Positions 35,487 to 44,515 are shown, counted from the first letter of the stretch. The stretch: DNA of 64,000 nt from Thermodesulforhabdus norvegica (GCF_900114975.1 NZ_FOUU01000006.1:62001-126000); one strand, 5' to 3'. A program made the numbers and translations. Notes: a model not told the origin generated them from the letters alone.

Positions 35487-35550
35487 TTCTTTCCCTTCGC
35501 TCGGTGAGTTACGGAAATTTAACACGGACACTCGAGAGGTTCAACGAACG

Positions 35551-35590
35551 AAAAAACCCTTCGCTACCAGGCGGAAGTAGCGAAGGGTTT
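35551..35590 (-). terminator. Intrinsic terminator after chemoreceptor gene
   Basis: A 14-bp perfect stem (AAACCCTTCGCTAC and complement) over a 9-nt loop, followed on the minus strand by TTTTTT. Confidence 0.93.
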
Positions 35591-35609
35591 ATGCTACCGA
35601 AAAGAGCAA

Positions 35610-37499
35610 TTAGAAATCTTCATCAAGGGGAAGCTGATGTTCCGGGGAGAGTTCCTTATCACCTGTGCTCTTTACCGGTACTCCTTCTTTGACCTTCTTT
35701 TGCGGTAGTTTCCGGGTTTTTCTGGAGGCAACATCTTCGTAAGAAGATACCGCAGGGTGGCGAGCGTCGTCGGTTACCGATCCCTCTATTACTTTTATCA
35801 GCTCCCTGACATATTCTCGCATCTGCTCCGTCTGGGCATTCAACTCCTCTGCGGCTGCTGCGGTTTCTTCTGCCGTTGCCGCATTTTTCTGAATGGCCCT
35901 GTCTATTTCGGAGACGGCTTTGTTTATCTGCTCAATACCCTCCGCCTGTTCTCCCGATGATGCCGATATCTCTTCAATTAAGTTGCCGACCTTTTCGGTC
36001 AATTCCCTGGTACCTTCAAACATCTTTACGGCTTTCTCCACCAGGTCCGTACCGACGGAAACGCGTTGGGAAGTCTGCTCAATCAGTTGAGCCGTGTTTC
36101 TTGCCGCTTCGGCCGCACGCATGGCAAGGCTTCTCACCTCATCGGCCACCACAGCAAACCCGGCACCGGCTTCACCGGCTCGAGCCGCTTCCACTGCGGC
36201 GTTCAGGGCGAGCAGGTTCGTCTGGAAGGCTATCTCGTCGATGGTTTTGATGATTTTCTGAGTCTCATCGCTTGCACGGGAAATTTCTATCATCGACTCC
36301 TTCATATCCTGCATGGCTCTATTGGCATCCTGAACGGACTGCAACACCGTCTTCATAAGGGAGAGTGCCTGAGAACAGTGCTCGGCATTTTGCTTCGTCA
36401 TGGAAGACATTTCTTCAAGGGCCGACGAAGTTTCTTCAACCGACGCAGCCTGAGAAGAAGATTCCTCGGCCAGAGACTGGCTCGATTCGGAAACTTCCCC
36501 TGCCGCCGTAGCAACCTGATCGGCTCCTTCCATAAGGCCGTGGGCAACATCCATAACGGGCTTGGTTATACTACGGGCGAAGAAATAAATGCCTATTATC
36601 GACAGGGCGAAAAAAATGCCGGCCACTACGACCACGACATTTCTGAGCTTATAAACCAACCCCAGAAATTCATCAACGGGCTGGGTTGCACCAACTACCC
36701 AACCGTTAAGACCGACAGGGGCATAGCTTGCCACTTTGTTAACACCGCGAAAGGCATAGGCCACCGAACCCGGCTTGCCCGAGAGCATAAGCCTTCCCAG
36801 TTCTTCAAGCCCCCTGGTCTGCAGCAGATTGAGGTTCATAATAAGGCTCTTGTCGGGATGGGCTATGATGACGCCCTTACCGTTGATCATGTAAGCATAG
36901 CCCGTCTTGCCCACCTTGGTATTGCTGATCAGATCGACAAGATACCCTACTTTCAAAACTGCCGTCAGCGTTCCCATAACCCGACCGCCCTCGGAGAGTA
37001 CGGGCACGGACAGAGGTACTACAGGCTCACCCGTTATCTTGGACAGAATCATGTCCCCGATGTTTGCCACTCCACCGGATGCTTTTTTCCAGTACTCCCG
37101 ATCGGTCACATCAATGCCCTTGTACTTCCCATCTCTGCTGTCCGCTATTATTATCCCCTTTCCATCGGTAACAAATATCACTTCATGAATTTCACCTGCC
37201 CTCTCGGAAAATCCTTTCAGGAAACCGGAAAGGGACATCAAAGCAAACTTATCACCCTCAAGTGCGTTGGTGATTTCGGGAAGAGCACTCAGACCTTTAA
37301 GTGACAAAAGATGGGAATTAAGGGTTTCTTTAATCACCCTCGAAAGGCCTTCACAGACATGAAGAGAATCAGTTTCTGCCGTTAGCACCAGAGATTTTTT
37401 TACCTCAAAGTAGTTGTAGATGCTGATTGTTGCCAGCGGCACCAGTACCAGAATCGTTCCAAAGATAAAAAGCTTCGTTCTTAAAGACATTCCCCTCAT
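35610..37499 (-). CDS. Methyl-accepting chemotaxis protein with Cache sensor
   Basis: 629 residues: membrane segment near 10-30, a periplasmic double-Cache domain (about 35-270; [25 protein letters not shown]), a second membrane segment near 280-305, and a cytoplasmic signalling domain whose hairpin tip reads [37 protein letters not shown]-type sequence near 440-475. Little or no HAMP domain is evident. The C terminus lacks a CheR-tethering pentapeptide. ATG 37499 follows GGAGGAAG. It has its own sigma-70 promoter and terminator, so it is monocistronic. Ligand unknown; Cache domains often bind amino or organic acids. Confidence 0.94.
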   Translation of the reverse strand: MRGMSLRTKLFIFGTILVLVPLATISIYNYFEVKKSLVLTAETDSLHVCEGLSRVIKETLNSHLLSLKGLSALPEITNALEGDKFALMSLSGFLKGFSERAGEIHEVIFVTDGKGIIIADSRDGKYKGIDVTDREYWKKASGGVANIGDMILSKITGEPVVPLSVPVLSEGGRVMGTLTAVLKVGYLVDLISNTKVGKTGYAYMINGKGVIIAHPDKSLIMNLNLLQTRGLEELGRLMLSGKPGSVAYAFRGVNKVASYAPVGLNGWVVGATQPVDEFLGLVYKLRNVVVVVAGIFFALSIIGIYFFARSITKPVMDVAHGLMEGADQVATAAGEVSESSQSLAEESSSQAASVEETSSALEEMSSMTKQNAEHCSQALSLMKTVLQSVQDANRAMQDMKESMIEISRASDETQKIIKTIDEIAFQTNLLALNAAVEAARAGEAGAGFAVVADEVRSLAMRAAEAARNTAQLIEQTSQRVSVGTDLVEKAVKMFEGTRELTEKVGNLIEEISASSGEQAEGIEQINKAVSEIDRAIQKNAATAEETAAAAEELNAQTEQMREYVRELIKVIEGSVTDDARHPAVSSYEDVASRKTRKLPQKKVKEGVPVKSTGDKELSPEHQLPLDEDF

Positions 37500-37558
37500 A
37501 ACAACTTCCTCCAAGGTGAAATAAATTGCCCGACGCAGGCCGAGCAGCAGGTTTAAGA

Positions 37559-37587
37559 CTTATAAGCACTTTGAAAAATCAGGTCAA
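37559..37587 (-). promoter_or_regulatory. Sigma-70 promoter for chemoreceptor gene
   Basis: TTGACC (37582-37587) and TATAAG (37559-37564) with 17-bp spacing, each one mismatch from consensus, read leftward toward the start at 37499. Confidence 0.75.
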
Positions 37588-37641
37588 AGAAATTTTCAAT
37601 TTGATGAAATTCAGGTATCGATAAAGAAAACCCGGGAAAGG

Positions 37642-39192
37642 TTAAAGAGTGCTTTCTCTTTCAAAACAGGCAATTACACGGTTACGCCCTTCGCTTTTGG
37701 CCCTGTAGAGAGCGGCATCCGCTCTGCCGAAAACATCGGTGCTGTTCTCATCGTCTTCTTTAACCTGAGACACCCCGACGCTGAGGCTAACGGCAATGGG
37801 TGAGCCCTTGTAAACAAACTTGGTAGCTTCGACCATTTTTCTTATCTTCTCCCCCACCTCTTTTGCCCCGTTAATATCCGTTCCCGGAAGTATAACCACG
37901 AATTCCTCACCGCCGTAGCGGAAAATCATATCTGATCTGCGAAGATGATTTGCCACCCTTCTGGTCAACTCCTTCAAAATGAGATCTCCTGCAATATGAC
38001 CATAACGGTCGTTAATATCTTTGAAACGATCGACGTCTATGACGAGAATTGAAAATATGTGACCATATCTTTTGTACCGCTCCCATTCCTCCTGAATCCT
38101 TTTTTCGTAAGCCCGTCGGTTCATTACGCCCGTTAGAGGATCCGTTAATGCCTCTCGTTCCAGAAGCTCTTTCTGGCTTTGGATCTGATGGATTTCTCTG
38201 TGAATATTGGCCAGGTCCTTCTGAAGTCGCTTCATCCTTATATCAAGTTCCCGTTCGTGAACTTCTTCATACCTGCGCTTCTCTTCAATGGCTTTTTTAA
38301 TCAATGCCACCTTTGCCAGAACGATCTTCCTGAGCTCCTCCAGACTTCTGCTGATAGACATACCCTGCTGGAGGTCCCCGATTTCGCTGTCCAGGTTTCT
38401 ATGAAAGGCCTGATTAATATCTCTGATCCTGTCTCTGCGCTCCAGTGATGCAACCACATGTTTTTCTATCTCTACGAGATTTTTCCCGAGTTCGGTGATG
38501 AAGAGCCTGAGTTGAGTTCTTTCGTTTTCCAGATCGGAGCTGAGCTGTGTAAAAAATTTGACGACCTCGTCGAGTGTTTTTTCCAGGTTTCCATTGGCAG
38601 AAGGTACGCTCTCGACGAGCCTTTTCCAGAACTGTTTTCTCGATTCCGGAACGAGCTCTTCTACCGCCATAAGAACCCGATGAAGGGTCTCCAGGACGAT
38701 CTCCATGTCCTGTGATTTTTTACCACCAAGCAGAGACCAGAAGCTTTTTTTCTGCCTTTTTATGCCCGCTGACTCAGAGCCATCAAAGGCCAGCAAAGCT
38801 TTTTTCAAGCTGTCAACGTAACGACGCAATTCCCGTACATCAACCTTTTCCACAATAGACTTCTTCAGCATCTCAAAAGATTTCTTGACTTCCCTGTTGT
38901 CCGGGATCGTTACCATGGGGATCAGGGTTGTAAAAAGCTCCTGAGAAAGGGTCTGCCATTCCGAGATTTCTTCCTCTGCTTCTCTCAGTAGCCGGAAAGC
39001 CCTATCTCCAGACCTCAAAAGGCCTTTATTCTGAGCCTCTTCCGGGGCAACATCTGCAGAATCCAGCATGTTTCTGATCTGATCGTCTTTAGCAAGATAA
39101 CTGGCAAGGGTTTCAACGGATACCTCAAGTCCCTGTTGTTCTATTAACCGCATGCACCGGAATACACTTCGCGACAGATCCAGAACATCCAC
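37642..39192 (-). CDS. Diguanylate cyclase with N-terminal coiled coil
   Basis: 516 residues. The first ~340 are helical and rich in heptads (no membrane segment, no known sensor). The C-terminal GGDEF domain has DPLTGVMNRRAYEKR, DVDRFKDINDRYGH, an inhibitory-site RRSD and an intact GGEEF, so it should make cyclic di-GMP and be product-inhibited. Cytoplasmic. Lies 22 bp after the small Cys protein gene and upstream of the chemoreceptor, so motility or surface attachment is a reasonable role. Confidence 0.93.
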   Translation of the reverse strand: MDVLDLSRSVFRCMRLIEQQGLEVSVETLASYLAKDDQIRNMLDSADVAPEEAQNKGLLRSGDRAFRLLREAEEEISEWQTLSQELFTTLIPMVTIPDNREVKKSFEMLKKSIVEKVDVRELRRYVDSLKKALLAFDGSESAGIKRQKKSFWSLLGGKKSQDMEIVLETLHRVLMAVEELVPESRKQFWKRLVESVPSANGNLEKTLDEVVKFFTQLSSDLENERTQLRLFITELGKNLVEIEKHVVASLERRDRIRDINQAFHRNLDSEIGDLQQGMSISRSLEELRKIVLAKVALIKKAIEEKRRYEEVHERELDIRMKRLQKDLANIHREIHQIQSQKELLEREALTDPLTGVMNRRAYEKRIQEEWERYKRYGHIFSILVIDVDRFKDINDRYGHIAGDLILKELTRRVANHLRRSDMIFRYGGEEFVVILPGTDINGAKEVGEKIRKMVEATKFVYKGSPIAVSLSVGVSQVKEDDENSTDVFGRADAALYRAKSEGRNRVIACFERESTL

Positions 39193-39214
39193 ACCATTCC
39201 TCCCGGACGGTACT

Positions 39215-39502
39215 TCACACCTTTTTCACAAACCCGCTTCTGCTCTTTTTGTGCCGATAAGGTTTCCGCGCATGTGCTTTCTTCGGAGCATTTTCCACAA
39301 CAGCCTTTTGTTCAAATTTTTGACACTGCAAACCCGAAGCGCTGAACACCTCTTCACAGGGGTATCTGCGGGACCTTATGGACCAGGCACGACAGAAGTA
39401 CGGGGTTGTCGGGTTCCAGGTGATTCCCAGATGCTTGCAATTGAGACAGTGAATTCTCTGCTTTCCGATCTGATTTTTTTTCGTCGCCATGGTTACCGCC
39501 AT
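39215..39502 (-). CDS. Small Cys-containing basic protein, unknown
   Basis: About 95 residues. Five Cys lie in the middle (HCLNCKHL, FCRAW, PCEEV, LQCQKF), the first two as CxxC, which suggests a bound metal. The C terminus is Lys/Arg-rich. Start uncertain: the ATG at 39502 follows GGTGGAG; ATG 39490 would drop four residues. Same strand and 22 bp before the diguanylate cyclase, so likely cotranscribed. I do not recognise the family. Confidence 0.65.
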   Translation of the reverse strand: MAVTMATKKNQIGKQRIHCLNCKHLGITWNPTTPYFCRAWSIRSRRYPCEEVFSASGLQCQKFEQKAVVENAPKKAHARKPYRHKKSRSGFVKKV

Positions 39503-39594
39503 CTCCACCGCTCCACCGTCAAGATGCGAGAAATTCGCTCAAGACGGGAGCAAATTTTGTTCCATGAGTTTATGCCTGTTTACCGAAATTACAT

Positions 39595-39622
39595 TTAAGT
39601 ATAAACTTCTCATGGCCGAATT
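39595..39622 (+). promoter_or_regulatory. Possible sigma-28 (flagellar) promoter
   Basis: TTAAGTAT (39595-39602) and GCCGAATT (39615-39622) resemble TAAAGTTT and GCCGATAA, with 12 rather than 11 bp between. It lies 24 bp before the first of the two flagellar genes. Confidence 0.45.
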
Positions 39623-39645
39623 GTAAGTATGAACGGAGGGCAAAA

Positions 39646-39948
39646 ATGATCATTACGGATCATCGTGTCAAGAGTGTTCTGCGCACCTATGCTAATCAGT
39701 TGCGCCAGAGCAAATTGCCCAGGGAAAAGTCTTCCGGGTCTGTGGTGCCCTCTGGAGAAAAGATTACCATATCGGAGGAAGCGAAGAAACGGCTTGTTTT
39801 TGACCGGCTGACAAAACACGCCCTTGAACAGGCGAAGGCTTTGAGGTCGGGGGATTCTGAAGATTCTGCCGAAGGAGTTGAGTCTTCTGATAATGCTGAA
39901 GAAGTCGAGGGCAGGGATCAGCCAGCAGTGGAAAAGGCTAACCTGTAA
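39646..39948 (+). CDS. DVU0524-like FlgM-associated protein
   Basis: 100 residues. The N terminus MIITDHRVKSVLRTYANQL and the short motif EKITISEEAKKR match the small protein that precedes flgM in Desulfovibrio-type flagellar clusters. The C-terminal 30 residues are acidic and probably disordered. RBS CGGAGGG precedes ATG. Role undefined; always found with FlgM as far as I know. 17 bp before flgM. Confidence 0.75.
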   Translation: MIITDHRVKSVLRTYANQLRQSKLPREKSSGSVVPSGEKITISEEAKKRLVFDRLTKHALEQAKALRSGDSEDSAEGVESSDNAEEVEGRDQPAVEKANL

Positions 39949-39965
39949 TAGGGGGTTTGGCACCG

Positions 39966-40244
39966 ATGGAAATCAGGAAGCTCTCTGAGAGCACCCGTAA
40001 ATGGCTGCAGGCAATGAAAGAATACGGAGCAAGCGAACGGCCCGGACGGGGGAAGGGGACTTCTTCAGATGTAGCGGTTGGGGACAGGGTTTCAGAATCC
40101 ATAAAGGAAATGTCTCAGGTTACGGCCGCTGAAGAGCAGAAGAGGGCCGAAAAGATTTCCCGGATAGCCGATCGTATTGCCTCTGGAAGTTACAAGCCCG
40201 ATTACGAAGCTCTGGCGGCAAGGATGCTTGAGGAAACGTGGTAG
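39966..40244 (+). CDS. flgM: Anti-sigma-28 factor FlgM
   Basis: 92 residues. The C-terminal half has the FlgM pattern AEKISRIADRIASGSYKPDYEALAARMLEE that binds sigma-28; the N-terminal half is disordered. FlgM holds FliA inactive until the hook is complete, then is exported. ATG 39966 (MEIRKLS) is preferred to a TTG 9 bp upstream. The rest of the flagellar genes are outside the window. Confidence 0.85.
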   Translation: MEIRKLSESTRKWLQAMKEYGASERPGRGKGTSSDVAVGDRVSESIKEMSQVTAAEEQKRAEKISRIADRIASGSYKPDYEALAARMLEETW

Positions 40245-40245
40245 G

Positions 40246-40899
40246 CTATCTTCTGCTCTTTTCTTTTATTCGCAAAAGCCCCGGACTGAAGTGAAAGTAC
40301 ATATGGGGCGATTTTAATCGTTCAAGGGCAAGAGATTCGATCAGATCAAAAAGCACGGGTCTTGTCGGCCATATAAAAAGTTTTTCCTGTTTTTTCAGCT
40401 CCTCCCATTCTTTTTCTGCTTTCTTACACTTCCCGAAAACGTATTTTTTTGCATCATCACAGAAAAACATTGCACAACCCAGAGGACGAACCGTCCACAG
40501 GCATCCTCTATCCCCGAGATACACGCAAAAAGGCGGGCGATTGGTTCCCTTCAGCCTCTCAATCAGCAACTCACCCGCTTTGGGCCCTCCCCACAAGATG
40601 TTGATAACTTCGTCGGCAAAAAAAGTTATTATGCTTTCAAAGCCGCAGCAGGCGCTTTTTCCCGTCTGGAAACAGGACCGATTACAGAAATCCTGAAAAA
40701 AATTTCTGGTAAATACATCCAGGCGATGGCGAAAATAAACGTAAGGCAGCGTTAACCATCGGAGATAAAGGCGATCACTTTCGTTCAGGGTCTTATAAAA
40801 ATCCAGAGCTGCAATCTGAGACCGAAGATGGCGTTCCTGGTACTCGCTTATCCTAGTTGCCGAACATTCACCGCAGGGAACTTTATTTTGGGCTTTCAT
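40246..40899 (-). CDS. Cys-rich cytoplasmic protein of unknown function
   Basis: 217 residues with about twelve Cys, several clustered: VPCGEC near the N terminus, FCNRSCFQTGKSACCGFES near 70-90, and GCLWTVRPLGCAMFFC near 133-148. The pattern recalls YkgJ-type (Fe/Zn-binding) proteins, where CxxxC...RPxxC chelates metal. The block RPLGCAMFFCDD is close to that family's RPxxCR. Convergent with flgM, with 1 bp between the stops. Real gene likely; function unknown. Confidence 0.75.
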   Translation of the reverse strand: MKAQNKVPCGECSATRISEYQERHLRSQIAALDFYKTLNESDRLYLRWLTLPYVYFRHRLDVFTRNFFQDFCNRSCFQTGKSACCGFESIITFFADEVINILWGGPKAGELLIERLKGTNRPPFCVYLGDRGCLWTVRPLGCAMFFCDDAKKYVFGKCKKAEKEWEELKKQEKLFIWPTRPVLFDLIESLALERLKSPHMYFHFSPGLLRIKEKSRR

Positions 40900-40987
40900 A
40901 AGAACTTATTCCGGGCTTATAAGTATTTCCCGATCAACTTCTTACGTGATCGAAAGCGCTTATAGAATGAGAGGGAGGAAAAGATCA

Positions 40988-43735
40988 ATGGGGAAAAGGT
41001 GTCTCAACTCTTTTGGCTGCCTGCAAAAGATCGCCCTTTCAGGTCGCGAATATCTCTTCGTCAGTCTTGAAGCTTTAGCCAACAAGCTCGGTATAGAGCT
41101 CAACACCTATCCACATTCGTGGAAGATCGTTATGGAGAATCTCGTAAGGAACGAAGACGGCTTTTTCGTAACCCGGGATACCCTTTTCAGAGCCGTGGAA
41201 TCCTTCGAACGAAGAGATGGATCATCGGAGGTTCCTTTTTTCCCCTCCAGGATGATTCTTCAGGATTTTACGGGGGTTCCTGCCATTGTAGATCTTGCGG
41301 CCATGAGGGACGTTATGGCCGAGTGGGGCATGGATCCTTCATTGATAAATCCGAGAATTCCAGTTCATCTGGTTATAGATCATTCCCTGCAGGTAGATGT
41401 CTGGGGAAGTGATGAAGCAGAGGAGATAAACCTGAAAAAGGAGTTCGAACGAAATACCGAGCGCTATCAACTTCTTAAGTGGGCTCAACAATCTTTCTCC
41501 CGGTTTCATGTCGTACCTCCCGGTAAGGGTATTATCCATCAGATAAATTTAGAACATCTGGCAACGGTCGTGAGAAAGGATCTTACGGACGACGGCGAGA
41601 TGATGTTTCCCGACACGGTCGTGGGAACCGATTCTCACACCACTATGATAAACGGGTTGGGCGTTCTGGGATGGGGTGTCGGGGGGATCGAGGCCGAGGC
41701 GGTTATTCTGGGTCTGCCCTACTACTTCCCGGTACCGGAAGTGGTCGGCGTCATGCTCGTTGGAAACCTGCCTTCGCGTTCAACAGCCACCGACGTTGCC
41801 CTTCTCGTAACGGAAGAGCTGAGAAAGGTAGGTGTGGTCGGAAAGTTTGTGGAATTTTTTGGCCCGGCATGGCGCAATATGAGTCTTATGGATCGTGCAA
41901 CCCTTGCAAACATGGCACCGGAATACGGAGCCACTATCGGTTTCTGTCCTGTAGATGACGAAACCATAAGGTTTCTGGAACAGACCGGATTTCGAGGCAT
42001 TGACGCAGAAACGGTTAAAAAATATCTGAAGGCACAGCACCTCTTTGGCGATTATGAAAACCCCGAAAGGGTTAAGTTTTCTCAGGTCATAGAAATCGAT
42101 GTGGCGAAGGCCGTACCGTCTCTTGCCGGCCCTAAAAGGCCTCAGGACCGGATCCCACTTTACGAAATGCATTCCGCCTTTCCATCAATTCTGAAGAGGC
42201 CGCGCAATCAATGGGGTTACGAACTCAAGGAGGAGGACGAACAAAAATCGGTTAGGGTGCGCCTTGAGAACGGAGCCGAGGTGACCCTTCGCCACGGCAC
42301 GGTCGTTCTGGCTGCGATCACCAGTTGCACCAACACGGCAAACCCTGCCCTGCTGATAACAGCCGCACTCCTTGCGAGAAAAGCGCGAGAATCTGGTATT
42401 TCGGCAAAACCCTGGGTCAAGAAGTCCTTCACCCCGGGATCAAGGACCGTAACCCATTATCTGGAAAAACTGGGTCTTCTTGATGATCTCAAAGCTATGG
42501 GGTTTCACGTGTGCGGTTACGGATGCGCAACCTGCATAGGAAACAGCGGGCCTCTTCCGGAAGAAATAGAAAGAGCCATTGTGAACAACGGACTCGTTAC
42601 CTGCGCCGTTGTCAGTGCAAATCGAAATTTCGAAGGAAGAATTCACGGGGCAATCAGAGCAAACTTTCTTGCCTCTCCGCCCCTGGTAGTGGCCTATGCT
42701 CTTGCCGGCAGGATAGACTTTGACTGGGAGAACGAGCCGCTCGGGCAGGATCCCGAGACGGGTGAACCGATATATCTCAGAAATCTCTGGCCGGCAAAAA
42801 CAGAGGTGGAAGCACTGACCGTCAGGGCTTTCAATCCCGAGGTTTTCGGCAAACTCAGAAGCACTCTTTACGAAGGAACCTTGCTCTGGGAAAACCTGAA
42901 GGTGACGGCCTCAGATCGATTCCCCTGGGATGACGGGTCAACCTATCTCAGGCGTCCTTCCTACTTAAAAAGCGTTCCCCTCGTTCCCCCTGCAGTCGGC
43001 GATATCGAAAATGCCAGGGTTCTCCTGTATCTCGGCGACTCCGTAACCACGGATCACATATCGCCGGCAGGAGCCATTCCGGAAGACTCGCCTGCAGGAA
43101 GATATCTGCTTGAAAAGGGGCTGTCACCCCGGCTCTTTAATTCCTACGGTGCACGCCGCGGAAACGATGAAGTCATGGTTCGTGGAACCTTTGCCAACAT
43201 CCGCCTTAAAAACAGGTTGTGTCCCGAAAGAACGGGGGGATGGACGATACATTTCCCTACCGGGGAACTTTGCACCGTCTGGGAGGCAAGCGAAAGGTAT
43301 CGGGCAGAAGGAGTGCCCTTAATTGTAATAGCCGGGAAGGAGTACGGAACGGGGAGCAGTCGGGACTGGGCCGCCAAAGGTACGGCCATGCTGGGGGTTA
43401 GAGCCGTAATTGCCGAAAGCTTTGAAAGAATTCACAGAAGTAACCTTATCGGTATGGGTGTATTGCCCCTCCAGTTTCCGGATGGTCAGTCGGCAGAAAA
43501 ATTGGGCCTTTCCGGGCACGAGGTTTTTTCAATAAAGGGTATATCCCCAGAAATGAAACCCCGTTGCAGGCTAAAGGTCGTGGCCAGGCGACCCGGTAAA
43601 GACCTTGAGTTCGACGTGATATGCCGACTTGATACGCCGGTTGAGATTTCGTATTACATTCATGGAGGCATCCTGCCCAGGGTTCTCCGGGAAATGGCAA
43701 AATCTGAGGGAAAGGAATTTTCCAATGGCGAATAA
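40988..43735 (+). CDS. acnA: Aconitate hydratase A
   Basis: Interconverts citrate and isocitrate with a [4Fe-4S] cluster. 915 residues of the AcnA/IRP1 type: GTDSHTTMINGLGVLGWGVGGIEAEA, cluster Cys in TSCTNTANP and GYGCATCIGNSGPL, and the C-terminal swivel domain with LGDSVTTDHISPAG, GTGSSRDWAAKG. ATG 40988 (MGKRCLNSFGCLQKIALSG) after GGGAGG is preferred to an upstream ATG 40946. The gene overlaps the next start by 11 bp, so it is translationally linked to the UGA-containing gene. Confidence 0.96.
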   Translation: MGKRCLNSFGCLQKIALSGREYLFVSLEALANKLGIELNTYPHSWKIVMENLVRNEDGFFVTRDTLFRAVESFERRDGSSEVPFFPSRMILQDFTGVPAIVDLAAMRDVMAEWGMDPSLINPRIPVHLVIDHSLQVDVWGSDEAEEINLKKEFERNTERYQLLKWAQQSFSRFHVVPPGKGIIHQINLEHLATVVRKDLTDDGEMMFPDTVVGTDSHTTMINGLGVLGWGVGGIEAEAVILGLPYYFPVPEVVGVMLVGNLPSRSTATDVALLVTEELRKVGVVGKFVEFFGPAWRNMSLMDRATLANMAPEYGATIGFCPVDDETIRFLEQTGFRGIDAETVKKYLKAQHLFGDYENPERVKFSQVIEIDVAKAVPSLAGPKRPQDRIPLYEMHSAFPSILKRPRNQWGYELKEEDEQKSVRVRLENGAEVTLRHGTVVLAAITSCTNTANPALLITAALLARKARESGISAKPWVKKSFTPGSRTVTHYLEKLGLLDDLKAMGFHVCGYGCATCIGNSGPLPEEIERAIVNNGLVTCAVVSANRNFEGRIHGAIRANFLASPPLVVAYALAGRIDFDWENEPLGQDPETGEPIYLRNLWPAKTEVEALTVRAFNPEVFGKLRSTLYEGTLLWENLKVTASDRFPWDDGSTYLRRPSYLKSVPLVPPAVGDIENARVLLYLGDSVTTDHISPAGAIPEDSPAGRYLLEKGLSPRLFNSYGARRGNDEVMVRGTFANIRLKNRLCPERTGGWTIHFPTGELCTVWEASERYRAEGVPLIVIAGKEYGTGSSRDWAAKGTAMLGVRAVIAESFERIHRSNLIGMGVLPLQFPDGQSAEKLGLSGHEVFSIKGISPEMKPRCRLKVVARRPGKDLEFDVICRLDTPVEISYYIHGGILPRVLREMAKSEGKEFSNGE

Positions 43736-43958
43736 AATTGTTTGTTTCTGTTTTGGGTACGGTGAAGAAGAGATCGCAGAAGATGTCAGGAAAAATGGTG
43801 GCAGGTCCGTAATACTTGAGCAAATAGCGGCATCAAAAAGAGCCGGTTCCTGCAAGTGCCGGGATGTGCACCCCGAAGGCAGGTGATGTATGCCCGACGT
43901 CCGCCGTGTGGTGGACGAGGCCAGAAGAGACCTCGGGTTAAAAGGAGGTGCCCTATGA
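43725..43958 (+). CDS. Probable selenoprotein: small [2Fe-2S]-type CxC protein with in-frame UGA (Sec54)
   Basis: Read with UGA as stop this is only 53 residues. Read through the UGA at 43884-43886 it gives 77 residues ending in an ATGA overlap with the next gene. Order: CFCFGYGEEEIAEDV (Cys7, Cys9), CKC (Cys43, Cys45), then HPEGR-U-CMPDVRRVVDEARR. The pattern CxC...CxC...NPxGRCCLGDV is that of the BFD/CopZ-N-like [2Fe-2S] proteins as I recall them, so the UGA falls exactly where a conserved Cys is expected, next to Cys55. A hairpin suited to be a bacterial SECIS follows the UGA. Start ATG 43725 with AAAGGA upstream overlaps acnA. Family by eye; selenocysteine inferred. The alternative is a nonsense mutation. 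Role unknown, perhaps Fe-S or metal transfer. Confidence 0.75.
43899..43916 (+). promoter_or_regulatory. Candidate bacterial SECIS hairpin
   Basis: GTCCGCC pairs with GGTGGAC (one G-U pair) over the loop GTGT. The loop starts 19 nt after the UGA and its first base is G, both in the range described for bacterial SECIS elements that recruit SelB. Outer bases (GCC near 43892 and GGC near 43919) could extend the stem. Being inside coding sequence, it is necessarily translated. Confidence 0.5.
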
Positions 43959-44491
43959 AGCTGGAGGTGAAAGGGAAGGTGGTTGAGCTGGTTCAGGGCG
44001 ATATTACCGAGATGGATACGGACGCAATAGTCAATGCCGCCAACGAACAGCTTATCCTCGGCGGTGGAGTAGCAGGAGCAATTCGCAAAAAAGGAGGACC
44101 TTCGATACAAGAAGAATGCAACCGCATAGGGGGGACAACCGTCGGAAACGCCGTAGTCACCGGGGCCGGAAACCTTAAAGCAAAATACGTCATTCACGCC
44201 GTAGGCCCCAGATACGGCGAAGGAGACGAGGACCGCAAGCTCAGGAATGCCACGTGGAACAGCCTGCTTCGGGCTACCGAGAAGGGTTGTTCTTCCATTG
44301 CCTTTCCTGCAATAAGCACCGGAATCTTCGGCTTCCCCAAGGATCGTTGTGCCCGAATTATGCTCAGGACGGTAAAGGAATTTCTGGAAAAAGAACAGAC
44401 GACCCTTTCAAGGGTGGCTTTCTGCCTTTTTACACGCGAGGACTTATCCGTATTTGAAGAAGCTATGAAAGAGGCCTTCGATACGGTATAA
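43955..44491 (+). CDS. Macrodomain protein (ADP-ribose / O-acetyl-ADP-ribose hydrolase type)
   Basis: 178 residues, a single macrodomain of the MacroD/YmdB kind: VQGDITEMDTDAIVNAANEQLILGGGVAGAI (ADP-ribose loop 1), IHAVGPRYGEGD and AFPAISTGIFGFPKDRCARIM (loop 2). These usually hydrolyse O-acetyl-ADP-ribose or remove ADP-ribose from proteins or DNA. The ATG overlaps the preceding UGA-containing gene by 4 bp and has AAGGAGGT upstream. Coupling to aconitase and a [2Fe-2S] protein is unusual; no ADP-ribosyltransferase is nearby. Confidence 0.9.
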   Translation: MKLEVKGKVVELVQGDITEMDTDAIVNAANEQLILGGGVAGAIRKKGGPSIQEECNRIGGTTVGNAVVTGAGNLKAKYVIHAVGPRYGEGDEDRKLRNATWNSLLRATEKGCSSIAFPAISTGIFGFPKDRCARIMLRTVKEFLEKEQTTLSRVAFCLFTREDLSVFEEAMKEAFDTV

Positions 44492-44515
44492 GTCCTCTAA
44501 ATAATTGTGTTGGCG

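Noticed and set aside
43629-43886. 85-residue reading frame ending at the UGA as a normal gene
   Set aside because: Its first 32 residues are the acnA end in another frame, and the UGA cuts the family motif; the readthrough form explains the data better.
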